NCBI RefSeq assembly: GCF_015645445.1
Contig: NZ_JADOGI010000113.1
Span: forward strand, 1 to 33,700
Direction: 5' to 3'
From: Nonomuraea cypriaca
Lineage (GTDB): Bacteria; Actinomycetota; Actinomycetes; Streptosporangiales; Streptosporangiaceae
DNA length: 33,700 nt
Under the pieces are notes generated by a model that saw only the letters and a program-made list of their open reading frames with translations, did no database searches and had not been told where the DNA came from. A program made the position numbers and the translations under genes. Positions 1 through 7,019 of the stretch are shown piece by piece; within the stretch, counting starts at the first letter, position 1; the number at the start of each line of letters is the position of its first letter.

Positions 1-540
1 GCCCCCAGCGGGGTCGCTGAGAAAGAGCCCGGTGATGCGCGTGAAGCGGTGCCCGGCACTGGTGCGGCTCGTGGGGCTGGTGTCGTCGGAGGTCGTGGGA
101 CGGCGTCTGACGGGGGCGAAGGCCCCGACAATGCGCCGGCGGTGGGGGAGGAGCAGTTGCGGTTCGCTGACGAGTTTCTCGCGGTGGTGCCCCGGCGGCA
201 TCCGCTGGCCGGTCGCGACCGCGCCGGGCTGGCCGAGCTGGTCGAGGCGGGTGTCGCCGACCCGGGCGGGACGTGCGGCCCACTGCTCGCCGAAGGCTTC
301 GAGGCGCACGGTGTCGAGTGGCGTCCGGCCCACGTCGTACGAGATGTGGCGACGGTGCTGGCCATGGCAGACGCGGGGATCACGGCCGGAGTGGTCCCCG
401 CGATCGCGGCCCCGCGTCCGGCCCCGCCCGGGGTGGTCCTGCTGCCCCTCGACCCGCCCCTGCACCGCACCGTGTACATCCGCTACCGGTCCGGCGACGA
501 CCGGGCCGCGCTCCTCGCCGAGCACCTGGCCGCCCGCTGA
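1..540 (+). CDS. LysR-type regulator, C-terminal part (5' end outside window)
   Basis: The frame is open from base 1 to the TGA at 538-540, so the start lies upstream of the window. The last ~125 residues resemble the effector-binding domain of LysR regulators: a FADEFLAVVPRRHPLAGRD segment, then an alternating region with VLAMADAGITAGVVPAIAAP, which matches the family's typical 'V.aG.Gva.lP' stretch, and a terminal PLHRTVYIRYR strand. The first ~45 visible residues are Gly/Ala-rich and do not look like the normal LysR core, so an upstream frameshift or degradation is possible. No helix-turn-helix is visible because that end is missing. The next gene is on the same strand 91 bp away, whereas LysR genes are more often divergent from their target. 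Family assignment is moderate. Confidence 0.55.
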   Translation, partial: APSGVAEKEPGDAREAVPGTGAARGAGVVGGRGTASDGGEGPDNAPAVGEEQLRFADEFLAVVPRRHPLAGRDRAGLAELVEAGVADPGGTCGPLLAEGFEAHGVEWRPAHVVRDVATVLAMADAGITAGVVPAIAAPRPAPPGVVLLPLDPPLHRTVYIRYRSGDDRAALLAEHLAAR

Positions 541-631
541 CCTCCCCGTGCGCTCGGCCGGGCGGCCAGAAGTCAGGAGCAAACCTCAGAAAGTGGCGAT
601 GAGTTTCGCGTGGCGGAGTAGTCCTAAGGGC

Positions 632-1192
632 ATGCGGAAAATCATCTACTCGATGCTGATCTCCCTCGACGGCTACGTGGAGTCGCCCAACGGCGACATC
701 GGCTGGACGGCGCCCGACGAGGAGGTCCACGCGTTCATCAACGACATGTCCCGCGAGATCGGCGGCTCCCTGTACGGCCGGCGCCTCTACGAGAACATGT
801 CCGCCTACTGGCCCACCGCCGACCAGCGGCCAGACGCCCCCGCCATCGAGGTGGACTTCGCCAGGATCTGGCGGGCCATGCCCAAGTACGTCTTCTCCAA
901 GACCCTCGACAAGGTCGACTGGAACAGCACGCTCATGACCGGCGACCTCGAGGAGGAGGTGATCAGGCTCAAGCGGGAGGACGGCGGTGACCTCGACGTG
1001 GGCGGGGCCACGCTGGCGTGGAGCGTGCTGCGGCTGGGACTGGTGGACGAGTTCCGCATCTTCATCCACCCGCTCGTCGTCGGCGCAGGCAAGCCCTTCT
1101 TCCCCCAGCTCGACTCCTCCATCAGGACCCGGCTGCTGGAAACCCGGGCGTTCCCCTCGGGCATCGTCTACCTTCGCTACGAAGTCACGTAG
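632..1192 (+). CDS. Dihydrofolate reductase family protein (RibD C-terminal fold)
   Basis: Predicted 186-residue cytosolic NAD(P)H-dependent reductase of the RibD_C/YyaP-like family. The N-terminus MRKIIYSMLISLDGYVE is the usual first strand with the SLDGY motif. A SLYGRRLYE segment follows near residue 50, then DLDVGGATLAWSVLRLGLVDEFRIFIHPLVVGAGKPFF, the nucleotide-binding and dimer strand typical of the family. Substrate is unknown; such proteins are frequently annotated as deaminase/reductase or DHFR-like without a proven reaction. The ATG at 632 starts the conserved domain; an in-frame ATG at 599 would add 11 residues (MSFAWRSSPKG) and is a real alternative, because neither start has a well-spaced ribosome site. 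A second member of this family lies at 24018-24581 and a pyrimidine-reductase-type relative at 30169-30891. Confidence 0.85.
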   Translation: MRKIIYSMLISLDGYVESPNGDIGWTAPDEEVHAFINDMSREIGGSLYGRRLYENMSAYWPTADQRPDAPAIEVDFARIWRAMPKYVFSKTLDKVDWNSTLMTGDLEEEVIRLKREDGGDLDVGGATLAWSVLRLGLVDEFRIFIHPLVVGAGKPFFPQLDSSIRTRLLETRAFPSGIVYLRYEVT

Positions 1193-1238
1193 CCCGGCCC
1201 CCGGCTGCCTGCCGGGCGGGACAGGCGGCGTCCCGGGG

Positions 1239-2108
1239 TCATGGCCTGGGCAGCACCACGCCCGCGTACCGGGCCTTCATCGTGGCCACCACCTCGTCCG
1301 GGTCGGCGGCCCAGACGGCGGCGTTGAAGATCTCCACCTCGACGTCCCCCGTGTAGCCGGCGGCCAGGACGGCCTCGGTGATCGGCCTGAAGTCGATCAC
1401 GCCGTCGCCCATCATGCCGCGCCCGAGCAGCACGTCCTCAGGCAGCGGGTGCAGGTAGTCGCACACCTGGTAAGACGCGATCCTGCGGCCCGCCCGCGCG
1501 ATGTCCTCGAACAACCTCGGATCCCACCACACATGGAAGGTGTCGACCACCACGCCGACCTGCTCCTCCGGGTACGGCAGGCTCAGATCGAGCGCCTGGC
1601 CCAGCGTGGACAACACCGCCCGGTCGGGACAGTAGATCGGATGCAGCGCTTCGAGAGCCAGCTTGACGCCCCGCTGACCGGCATAGGGGGCAAGCTCGGC
1701 CAGGGCCTCCGCCACCCGCTCGCGTGCCCCGGCCAGATCGCGTGAGGCCCCGGGCGGCATCGGCTCGCCGGGCTTCACCCCAGGCAGGCCGCCGACCACC
1801 ATGACCAGGCAGGCCGCGCCCAGCGTGGCCGCCTCGTCGATGGCCCGCCGGTTGTCGTCGAGCGCCCGCGCGAACGCCAGGCGGCCCTCCTCGCCGGGCA
1901 GGCCGCCCGCCGTGAGGAAGCCGCCACGGCACAGCGACGACACCCGCAGCCCGGCCTCCCGCACCAGCTTCACGCTCTCCGCGAGCCCCTGCTCGGCGAC
2001 CTCCTCCCGCCACAACCCGACCGCTTCCAGGCCATGCCGTACGCACCCGTCCACGGCCTCGGCCACGGACCAGCGCTTGGTCGTCCGCTGGTTCAGTGAG
2101 AGGCGCAC
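1239..2108 (-). CDS. Sugar phosphate isomerase/epimerase (xylose isomerase-like TIM barrel)
   Basis: Third gene of the minus-strand sugar operon. The ~289-residue product has the AP-endonuclease-2/xylose-isomerase-like TIM barrel: RLSLNQRTTKRWS at the N-terminus, then metal-ligand-type segments LALEALHP, VVVDTFHVWWDP and VEVEIFN that supply the expected Glu, Asp/His and Glu. The likely role is isomerisation or epimerisation of a keto-sugar in a catabolic route; the substrate cannot be read from sequence. The GTG at 2108 is preferred because GGAG lies 5 nt upstream and the conserved RLSLNQ begins there. A TTG at 2126 that overlaps the upstream stop (TTGA) is the alternative. Genes 2123-3286 and 3283-4428 precede it in the same transcript. 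Confidence 0.85.
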   Translation of the reverse strand: MRLSLNQRTTKRWSVAEAVDGCVRHGLEAVGLWREEVAEQGLAESVKLVREAGLRVSSLCRGGFLTAGGLPGEEGRLAFARALDDNRRAIDEAATLGAACLVMVVGGLPGVKPGEPMPPGASRDLAGARERVAEALAELAPYAGQRGVKLALEALHPIYCPDRAVLSTLGQALDLSLPYPEEQVGVVVDTFHVWWDPRLFEDIARAGRRIASYQVCDYLHPLPEDVLLGRGMMGDGVIDFRPITEAVLAAGYTGDVEVEIFNAAVWAADPDEVVATMKARYAGVVLPRP

Positions 2109-2122
2109 GAGTTCTCCATCCT

Positions 2123-3286
2123 TCAAAGACCGTTCACCGCCAGCAACGCCTTCATCCTGTGTACGGCCAGCTCCTGGTCGGCCAGCAGGCCGGCCTGGTC
2201 GGCGAGGCGGAACACCTCGGACAGGTGGAGCAGCGAGCGGGCCGACTGCGCGCCGTTCACCATGGCGAAGGCGTCCTGGTGGCCGTTCAGCCAGGCGAGG
2301 AAGACGATGCCGGTCTTGTAGTGGTACGTCGGAGTTTCGAAGATCTTCCTGGACAGCGGGACAGTCGGCCCGAAGATCTCGTCGTACGAGCCGAGCAGCC
2401 GCTCGCGGTCCGAGCCCGAGGCGGCCTCGGCCGCGTCGAGCGCCCGGAGGGCGGAAGCCGCCGCGGGGGCGATGGCGTCGAAGATGCCCAGCAGGGCGTG
2501 CGAGCCGGACCTGATGAGCGACGGGTAGTTGAAGTCGTCGCCCGTGTAGAGCCGTACGCCGTCGGGCAGGGCGGTCCGCAGGCGGATCTCGTGCTCCTCG
2601 TCCAGGAGCGACACCTTCACGCCGTCCACCATCGAGGCGTGGGCGTGGATCAGCTCAAGGAACGACTCGGTCGCGGCCCCCACGTCCCGCGATCCCCAGT
2701 AGCCGGCCAGCTGCGGGTCGAACATCTCGCCCAGCCAGTGCAGGATCACCGGCCGGTCCGCCAGGCCGAACAGCTTGCCGTACACCTGGTGGTAGTCCCG
2801 CGGCCCGCGCGCCACCCTGGCGAGCTGGCGGGAGGCCATGATGATGACCCCGGCGCCGGCCGACTGGACGGTCTCGATCTGCTCCGCGTACGCCGCCCCG
2901 ATCGTGTGCAGGTCGGCGGCGTCGGGCGCGTGGTCGGTGCCCGCGCCGCAGCCCACCAGCGTCGCGGGGTCGCCGAACGAGCGCGCCTCGGCGGCGCTGC
3001 GCCGGATGAGCTCCCTGGTCGCCGCCCAGTCCAGGCCCATGTTGCGCTGCGCGGTGTCCATGGCGTCCGCGACGCGCAGCCCGTACGACCACAGGTGGCG
3101 GCGGAAGCGGAGTGTGGCCTCCCAGTCCACGGCGGCGGGCGAGCCGGGCGTGTTGTCGGCGAGCGGGTCGGCCACCACGTGGGCGGCGGCGTAGACGACG
3201 CGCGAGCCGGCGGGCGCCTCGGGCGCCGGCCAGACCACCGGCTCACGCAGCGTGTACGCGCCGCTGCCGGGCAGGTCGATCCTCAC
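2123..3286 (-). CDS. DUF993 / dihydrodipicolinate synthase-like family protein
   Basis: 387-residue protein resembling the DUF993 family, a relative of the Schiff-base TIM-barrel aldolases (DapA-like). Visible segments are VIIMASRQLARVARGPRDYHQ, ILHWLGEMFDPQLAGYWGS, MVDGVKVSLLDEEHE (the Lys could be the Schiff-base residue, by inference) and RLYTGDDFNYPSLI. The substrate is unknown; next to an oxidoreductase and an isomerase it probably cleaves or transforms a sugar-derived keto acid. The GTG start at 3286 overlaps the upstream stop codon as GTGA (3283-3286), giving strong evidence for translational coupling with the Gfo/Idh/MocA gene. This start also removes an unrelated upstream extension of the frame that lies antisense to nothing conserved. 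Confidence 0.85.
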   Translation of the reverse strand: MRIDLPGSGAYTLREPVVWPAPEAPAGSRVVYAAAHVVADPLADNTPGSPAAVDWEATLRFRRHLWSYGLRVADAMDTAQRNMGLDWAATRELIRRSAAEARSFGDPATLVGCGAGTDHAPDAADLHTIGAAYAEQIETVQSAGAGVIIMASRQLARVARGPRDYHQVYGKLFGLADRPVILHWLGEMFDPQLAGYWGSRDVGAATESFLELIHAHASMVDGVKVSLLDEEHEIRLRTALPDGVRLYTGDDFNYPSLIRSGSHALLGIFDAIAPAAASALRALDAAEAASGSDRERLLGSYDEIFGPTVPLSRKIFETPTYHYKTGIVFLAWLNGHQDAFAMVNGAQSARSLLHLSEVFRLADQAGLLADQELAVHRMKALLAVNGL

Positions 3287-4428
3287 AGCTGGGGCACCTC
3301 GATCCTGCGGCCCTCGGCGGACGAACGCAGCCCCAGCTCGGCCAGCTGCACGCCCCGGGCGCCCGAGGCGAAGTCGTTCGGGAACAGGGCGTCCTCCAGC
3401 ACGTGCCTGACGAAACCCTCCCACTGGACCTTGAACCCGTTGTCGAACTCGGCGTTGTCAGGCACCTCCTGCCAGCCGTCACGGAACCGCGCCGTGGCCG
3501 GCAGGTCCGGGTTCCATACGGGCTTGGGGGTGGCGGCGCGGTGCTGCGCGCGGCAGTTCCGCAGGCCCGCGACGGCGCTGCCGTGCGTGCCGTCCACCTG
3601 GAACTCGACCAGCTCGTCGCGGTTCACCCGGACCGTCCAGGAGGAGTTGATCTGGGCGACGACGCCGCCCTCCAGCTCGAAGATCCCGTACGCGGCGTCG
3701 TCCGCCGTGGCCTTGTACGTGTTGCCCTGCTCGTCCACTCGGGCGGGGATGTGCGTCACGGCCCTGGCGTAGACGGACTCGACCCGGCCGAACAGGTTCT
3801 CCAGCACGTAGTGCCAGTGCGGGAACATGTCGAGCACGATCCCGCCGCCGTCCTCGGACCGGTAGTTCCAGGACGGGCGCTGCGCCTCCTGCCAGTCGCC
3901 CTCGAACACCCAGTAGCCGAACTCCCCGCGCACCGACAGGATCCGGCCGAAGAAGCCGCCGTCGATCAGCCGCTTCAGCTTGAGCAGGCCGGGCAGGAAG
4001 AGCTTGTCCTGCACGACGCCGTTCTTGACGCCCTTGGCGGCGGCGGCCTCGGCCAGCGCGATCGCCTCCTGCGTCGACTCGGCGATGGGCTTCTCCGCGT
4101 AGATGTGCTTGCCCGCCTCGATGGCCTGCAGCACGGCCTTGACCCTGGCGCTGGTGACCTGGGCGTCGAAGTAGATCAGGTTGCCGTCGTCGGCCAGGGC
4201 GGCGTCGAGCTCAGTCGTGAAATCCGAAATTCCATGCTTAGCAGCGATATCTGCAAGTTTGTCGGCATTTCTCCCGACAAGCACTGGCTTGAGGGTGACC
4301 CGGCTGCCGTCCGAGAGCGTCACACCGCCCTGCTCGTTGATGGCCAGAACGGACCGGACCAGATGCTGGCGGTAGCCCATCCGTCCGGTGACGCCGTTCA
4401 TCACGACGCCGATGGTGCGCACGCTCAT
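3283..4428 (-). CDS. Gfo/Idh/MocA family oxidoreductase
   Basis: First gene of the sugar cluster, 381 residues. The N-terminus TIGVVMNGVTGRMG is the dinucleotide-binding Rossmann turn, and EAGKHIYAEKPIAES near residues 108-122 contains the family hallmark EKP. The C-terminal half has the alpha/beta substrate domain with EDGGGIVLDMFPHWHYVLENLFG, which carries the usual Gly-rich and His-containing segment. Predicted reaction: NAD(P)-dependent oxidation or reduction of a sugar or cyclitol. The ATG at 4428 has AAGGGA about 6 nt upstream. The promoter and a LacI-type operator lie at 4451-4498. Codons at about 4210-4275 (AAA, CTT, GCA, GAT, CAT, ATT) are much more AT-rich than the rest of the gene. 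Confidence 0.92.
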   Translation of the reverse strand: MSVRTIGVVMNGVTGRMGYRQHLVRSVLAINEQGGVTLSDGSRVTLKPVLVGRNADKLADIAAKHGISDFTTELDAALADDGNLIYFDAQVTSARVKAVLQAIEAGKHIYAEKPIAESTQEAIALAEAAAAKGVKNGVVQDKLFLPGLLKLKRLIDGGFFGRILSVRGEFGYWVFEGDWQEAQRPSWNYRSEDGGGIVLDMFPHWHYVLENLFGRVESVYARAVTHIPARVDEQGNTYKATADDAAYGIFELEGGVVAQINSSWTVRVNRDELVEFQVDGTHGSAVAGLRNCRAQHRAATPKPVWNPDLPATARFRDGWQEVPDNAEFDNGFKVQWEGFVRHVLEDALFPNDFASGARGVQLAELGLRSSAEGRRIEVPQL

Positions 4429-4450
4429 GAGGATCCCTTCGAGCCAAATG

Positions 4451-4466
4451 GGGAAAGCGCTTTCCC
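4451..4466. promoter_or_regulatory. LacI-family operator palindrome
   Basis: GGGAAAGCGCTTTCCC is a perfect 16-bp palindrome with a central CG, the classical form of LacI/GalR operators. It begins 22 bp upstream of the ATG at 4428 and directly follows the predicted -10 box, so a bound repressor would cover the transcription start. No LacI-type gene is present in the window, so the cognate repressor must be encoded elsewhere. Confidence 0.8.
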
Positions 4467-4468
4467 AA

Positions 4469-4498
4469 ACGGTATGGCCGTCCTGCCGAGGGCGTCAA
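4469..4498 (-). promoter_or_regulatory. Promoter of the sugar operon
   Basis: Reading the minus strand, TTGACG (4498-4493) and TACCGT (4474-4469) are separated by 18 bp, close to the housekeeping sigma consensus. The palindromic operator begins 2 bp after the -10 box. This is the only promoter-like element before the three coupled genes. Confidence 0.65.
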
Positions 4499-4514
4499 GT
4501 ACGCCTGCCCGTAA

Positions 4515-4556
4515 CCACCCCGATTCCCCTCGGCCGACGGAGGGAATCGGGGGTGG
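4515..4556 (-). terminator. Hairpin terminator downstream of rnd
   Basis: CCCCGATTCCC (4518-4528) pairs perfectly with GGGAATCGGGG (4542-4552) around a 13-nt loop, and outer CCA/TGG bases extend it with one bulge. It starts 9 bp past the rnd stop codon. There is no U-tract, as is usual in high-GC actinobacteria. It separates the rnd operon from the sugar operon, both of which are transcribed leftwards. Confidence 0.6.
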
Positions 4557-4564
4557 CGGGCGGG

Positions 4565-5791
4565 CTAGAGGTCGCTCCGGCTTTCCAGCCTGGACAGGGC
4601 CTTGGCGATGGGGTGGGCCGTGAGCGAGAGCTGCCACTGGCGGGCCCCGAGCGCGCGCAGCCGGTCGGTCACGGTCTCGTCGGTGATCTGGTCGGGCGGC
4701 TCCCACGTCAGCCGGCGTACCGCGTCCGGCTGCAGCAGGTTTTCCGTGGGCATGTGGTGCTCCTCGGCCAGCGCGGCCACCACGGCGCGGGCGGCGGCCA
4801 GGCGCTTGGCGGCGGCCGGGTCGCGGTCGGCCCAGCGGTTGGGCGGCGGCGGGCCGTCACCGGGCGTGCTGGGCTGCGGGAGCTGCGGCTCGGGCAGAGC
4901 GCGGGCGCGGGCGACGGCGGCGAGCCAGTCGGTCATGTGCCGGCGCGCGCTGCGCCCGGTGAAGGCGGAGATCTCCGTGAGGGCCTTCTTCGTACGGGGC
5001 CCCTCGAGCGCGGCGCTGACGATGGCGGCGTCGGGCAGCACCCGGCCGGGCGCCAGGTCGGACTCCCTGGCGATGCGGTCGCGCATGGTCCACAGCTCGC
5101 GGACGATGGCGAGGGCACGGACGTTGCGTACCTTGTGGATGCCCGAGGTGCGCCGCCACGGGTCGGACCTGGGGACGGGCGGCGAGGTGTTGAGCACGGC
5201 GGCGAACTCCTCGCGCGCCCACTCCAGCTTGCCGCTCTCCGCCAGCTCCTGGTGGAGCACGTCGCGCAGCTCGACCAGCACCTCCACGTCGAGCGCCGCG
5301 TAACGCAGCCAGTCTTCGGGCAGCGGCCTGGTGGACCAGTCGGCGGCCGAATGGCCCTTCTCCAGTCGCAGCCCGAGCACGGTCTCGACCATCGTGCCGA
5401 GCCCCACCCGTTCGTAGCCGAGCAGCCGCCCTGCCAGCTCGGTGTCGAACATCGCGCGCGGCCTGAACGCCACCTCCAGCAGGCACGGCAGGTCCTGCGA
5501 GGCGGCGTGCAGCACGATCTCGGCGCTGGACACGGCCGCGTCGAGCGCGGACAGGTCGGGACAGGCGATCGGGTCGATCAACGCGGTGCCCGCTCCGGCG
5601 CGGCGCAGCTGCACCAGGTAGGCGCGGTTGCCGTAGCGGTAGCCTGAGGCGCGCTCGGCGTCGACCGCGACGGGACCACTGCCCGCGGCGAACCGCGCCA
5701 CGACCCTCTCCAGCCCGGTGGCGTCGGCGATCACCGGGGGTATGCCCTCGCGCGGTTCGAGCAGCGGCTCTACGGTGCGTTCTTCTGTCAT
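4565..5791 (-). CDS. rnd: Ribonuclease D (DEDD 3'-5' exonuclease with HRDC domain)
   Basis: 408 residues. The DEDDy exonuclease domain is complete: Exo I VAVDAERA (D44, E46), Exo II LHAASQDLPCL (D100), FDTELAGRLLG, and Exo III YAALD (Y164, D168). An HRDC nucleic-acid-binding domain occupies roughly residues 200-300 (SGIHKVRNVRALAIVRELWTMRDRIA...). Role: 3' trimming of tRNA and other small RNA precursors in the cytosol. The C-terminal ~100 residues, with a Pro-rich linker PQPSTPGDGPPPPNRW, follow the actinobacterial form of the protein. The ATG at 5791 has a GGTGAG-type site. The DUF3000 gene ends 45 bp upstream on the same strand, so the two are probably co-transcribed. Confidence 0.9.
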   Translation of the reverse strand: MTEERTVEPLLEPREGIPPVIADATGLERVVARFAAGSGPVAVDAERASGYRYGNRAYLVQLRRAGAGTALIDPIACPDLSALDAAVSSAEIVLHAASQDLPCLLEVAFRPRAMFDTELAGRLLGYERVGLGTMVETVLGLRLEKGHSAADWSTRPLPEDWLRYAALDVEVLVELRDVLHQELAESGKLEWAREEFAAVLNTSPPVPRSDPWRRTSGIHKVRNVRALAIVRELWTMRDRIARESDLAPGRVLPDAAIVSAALEGPRTKKALTEISAFTGRSARRHMTDWLAAVARARALPEPQLPQPSTPGDGPPPPNRWADRDPAAAKRLAAARAVVAALAEEHHMPTENLLQPDAVRRLTWEPPDQITDETVTDRLRALGARQWQLSLTAHPIAKALSRLESRSDL

Positions 5792-5836
5792 GAGCTCACC
5801 GGCCTCATGACGCTGGTGCTGTCTTGACTGGGGCCC

Positions 5837-6433
5837 TCACTTCGTTCGGTCACTCTCCGGATCATCACGTCGGCGGTGCAGTGCGGCCACGTCGGGCGGG
5901 AGCGGCGGAATCCCCGCCGCCAGGCACATCAGATCGCACCAGGCGGCGACATGGCCGGAAAGATCCTCCTGAGCGGGTGACCACGACGCCCGCAGCTCCA
6001 GCTCGGTCGTGACCGGATCGTCGGCTTTGTTGCCGAAACCCTCGGACACGGCTCTTGTCACGGTACCGCCAGCGGCGGAGTAGTCGGCCTGATGGGCCTC
6101 CAGAGCCTCCGTCAGCCAGCTCCACGCGACCGGCCCGAGCAGCGGGTCGGAGGTGATCTCCGGCTCCATGTCCGCCCTGACGTACGCGACCAGCCGGAAC
6201 GGCCCCTCCCACCCGCGCTGGCCCTCGGGGTCGTAGAGCAGGATCAGCCGGCCGACCGCGAGCTCGTCGTCGTCGCGGTAGACCGACGCCCCGATGGCGG
6301 CGGAGTACGGGGCCAGCCGCTGTGGCGCGGGCAGGTCCTCCAGCTCGATCTCCGGCCTGACCTCGGCCAGCCGCAGGCTCTCCGCCGCGCGCGTGAAGGC
6401 CGCGGGAGGCGGTGGCTGGTCACCGAGGGTCAT
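5837..6433 (-). CDS. DUF3000 family protein
   Basis: A 198-residue cytosolic protein of unknown function that matches the actinobacterial DUF3000 pattern: FTRAAESLRLAEVRPEIELEDLPAPQRLAPYSAAIGASV, then GRLILLYDPEGQRGWEGPFRLVAYVRADMEPEI, WSWLTEALEAH, SEGFG and ELELRASWSP with a C-terminal WCDLMCLAAGIPPLPPDVAAL. DUF3000 genes commonly sit beside rnd, as here. The ATG at 6433 is preferred because TACGCT (6445-6440) lies 6 nt upstream, which is the geometry of a leaderless transcript; it begins just before the conserved region. An in-frame ATG at 6484 would add 17 poorly conserved residues. Confidence 0.75.
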   Translation of the reverse strand: MTLGDQPPPPAAFTRAAESLRLAEVRPEIELEDLPAPQRLAPYSAAIGASVYRDDDELAVGRLILLYDPEGQRGWEGPFRLVAYVRADMEPEITSDPLLGPVAWSWLTEALEAHQADYSAAGGTVTRAVSEGFGNKADDPVTTELELRASWSPAQEDLSGHVAAWCDLMCLAAGIPPLPPDVAALHRRRDDPESDRTK

Positions 6434-6493
6434 AGCCGAAGCGTAGGTCGAAGTCGGGCGGAAGGGGACCACGGGGGTGCTCATCCTTCGTGA

Positions 6494-6703
6494 TCAAGCC
6501 GCGGCCGTAACCAGCTGGCGAACCGGTCGGGTGGACTCGGCCGAGCCGAGGATGATCGCGTGACCGCACGTGACGCAGGCCCATTCCGGGCACTCGCCCG
6601 TCTCGTGCCCGTCACCGCACGGCGGCTGCTCGAACAGTCGCTCACCAGCGCAGGAAGCGCAGCGCTCACTGCGGCGCTCTGGGGAACTCCACAACGCGGT
6701 CAT
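6494..6703 (-). CDS. Small cysteine-rich (putative zinc-ribbon) protein
   Basis: A 69-residue protein beginning MTALWSSPERRSERCASCAGERLFEQPPC and containing CASC near residues 15-18, then C..GDGHETGEC and CVTCGHAIIL near the middle. The CxxC pairs suggest a structural zinc ribbon. The ATG at 6703 has AAAGG 10 nt upstream, and third positions are G/C-rich as in genuine genes of this window. It lies directly upstream of the DUF3000 gene on the same strand, with hemE divergent. I recall similar unnamed short proteins in actinomycetes near hemE, but I cannot name a family. A longer open frame continues upstream without coding character. Confidence 0.6.
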   Translation of the reverse strand: MTALWSSPERRSERCASCAGERLFEQPPCGDGHETGECPEWACVTCGHAIILGSAESTRPVRQLVTAAA

Positions 6704-6943
6704 CGCAACGGGGCCTTTCTTCGGGTCGTGGCTCCGACGTTGGCACGAGCCGCTGACAATTCCCCGCAACGCGCTCGGCGTGTCCCGAAAGTGGTCTATG
6801 AATCGATGCCGCGCGGTGGCTTGGCGAACATTTGGCCCAGTCGAGACCGGCTCTCTGGGCGGGCATGGGGTGTGCGAGACCCGTGTGCGACGCCGATGCC
6901 GAGCAGACCGGTAAACCTTCATCTGGCTATCTGATCATGATTT

Positions 6944-6975
6944 GAGGTGTCCAATGCATCTTTTTCCGACACCTC
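6944..6975. promoter_or_regulatory. Perfect 8-bp inverted repeat upstream of hemE
   Basis: GAGGTGTC (6944-6951) and GACACCTC (6968-6975) are perfect inverted copies with a 16-bp spacer, ending 44 bp before the hemE start. The half-site centres are 24 bp apart, compatible with a dimeric regulator on one DNA face or with an RNA stem. The surrounding stretch (6910-6970) is unusually AT-rich for the window. The regulator is unknown. Confidence 0.5.
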
Positions 6976-7019
6976 GGTCCCGTGTCGGGATCGGCGCCCG
7001 TACATGGCACCCTTGTGGG

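Noticed and set aside
2096..3772. 558-codon plus-strand frame opposite the sugar cluster
   Set aside because: Composition is Gly/Arg/Val-rich and unlike any family; the minus strand has three clear genes with coupled starts.
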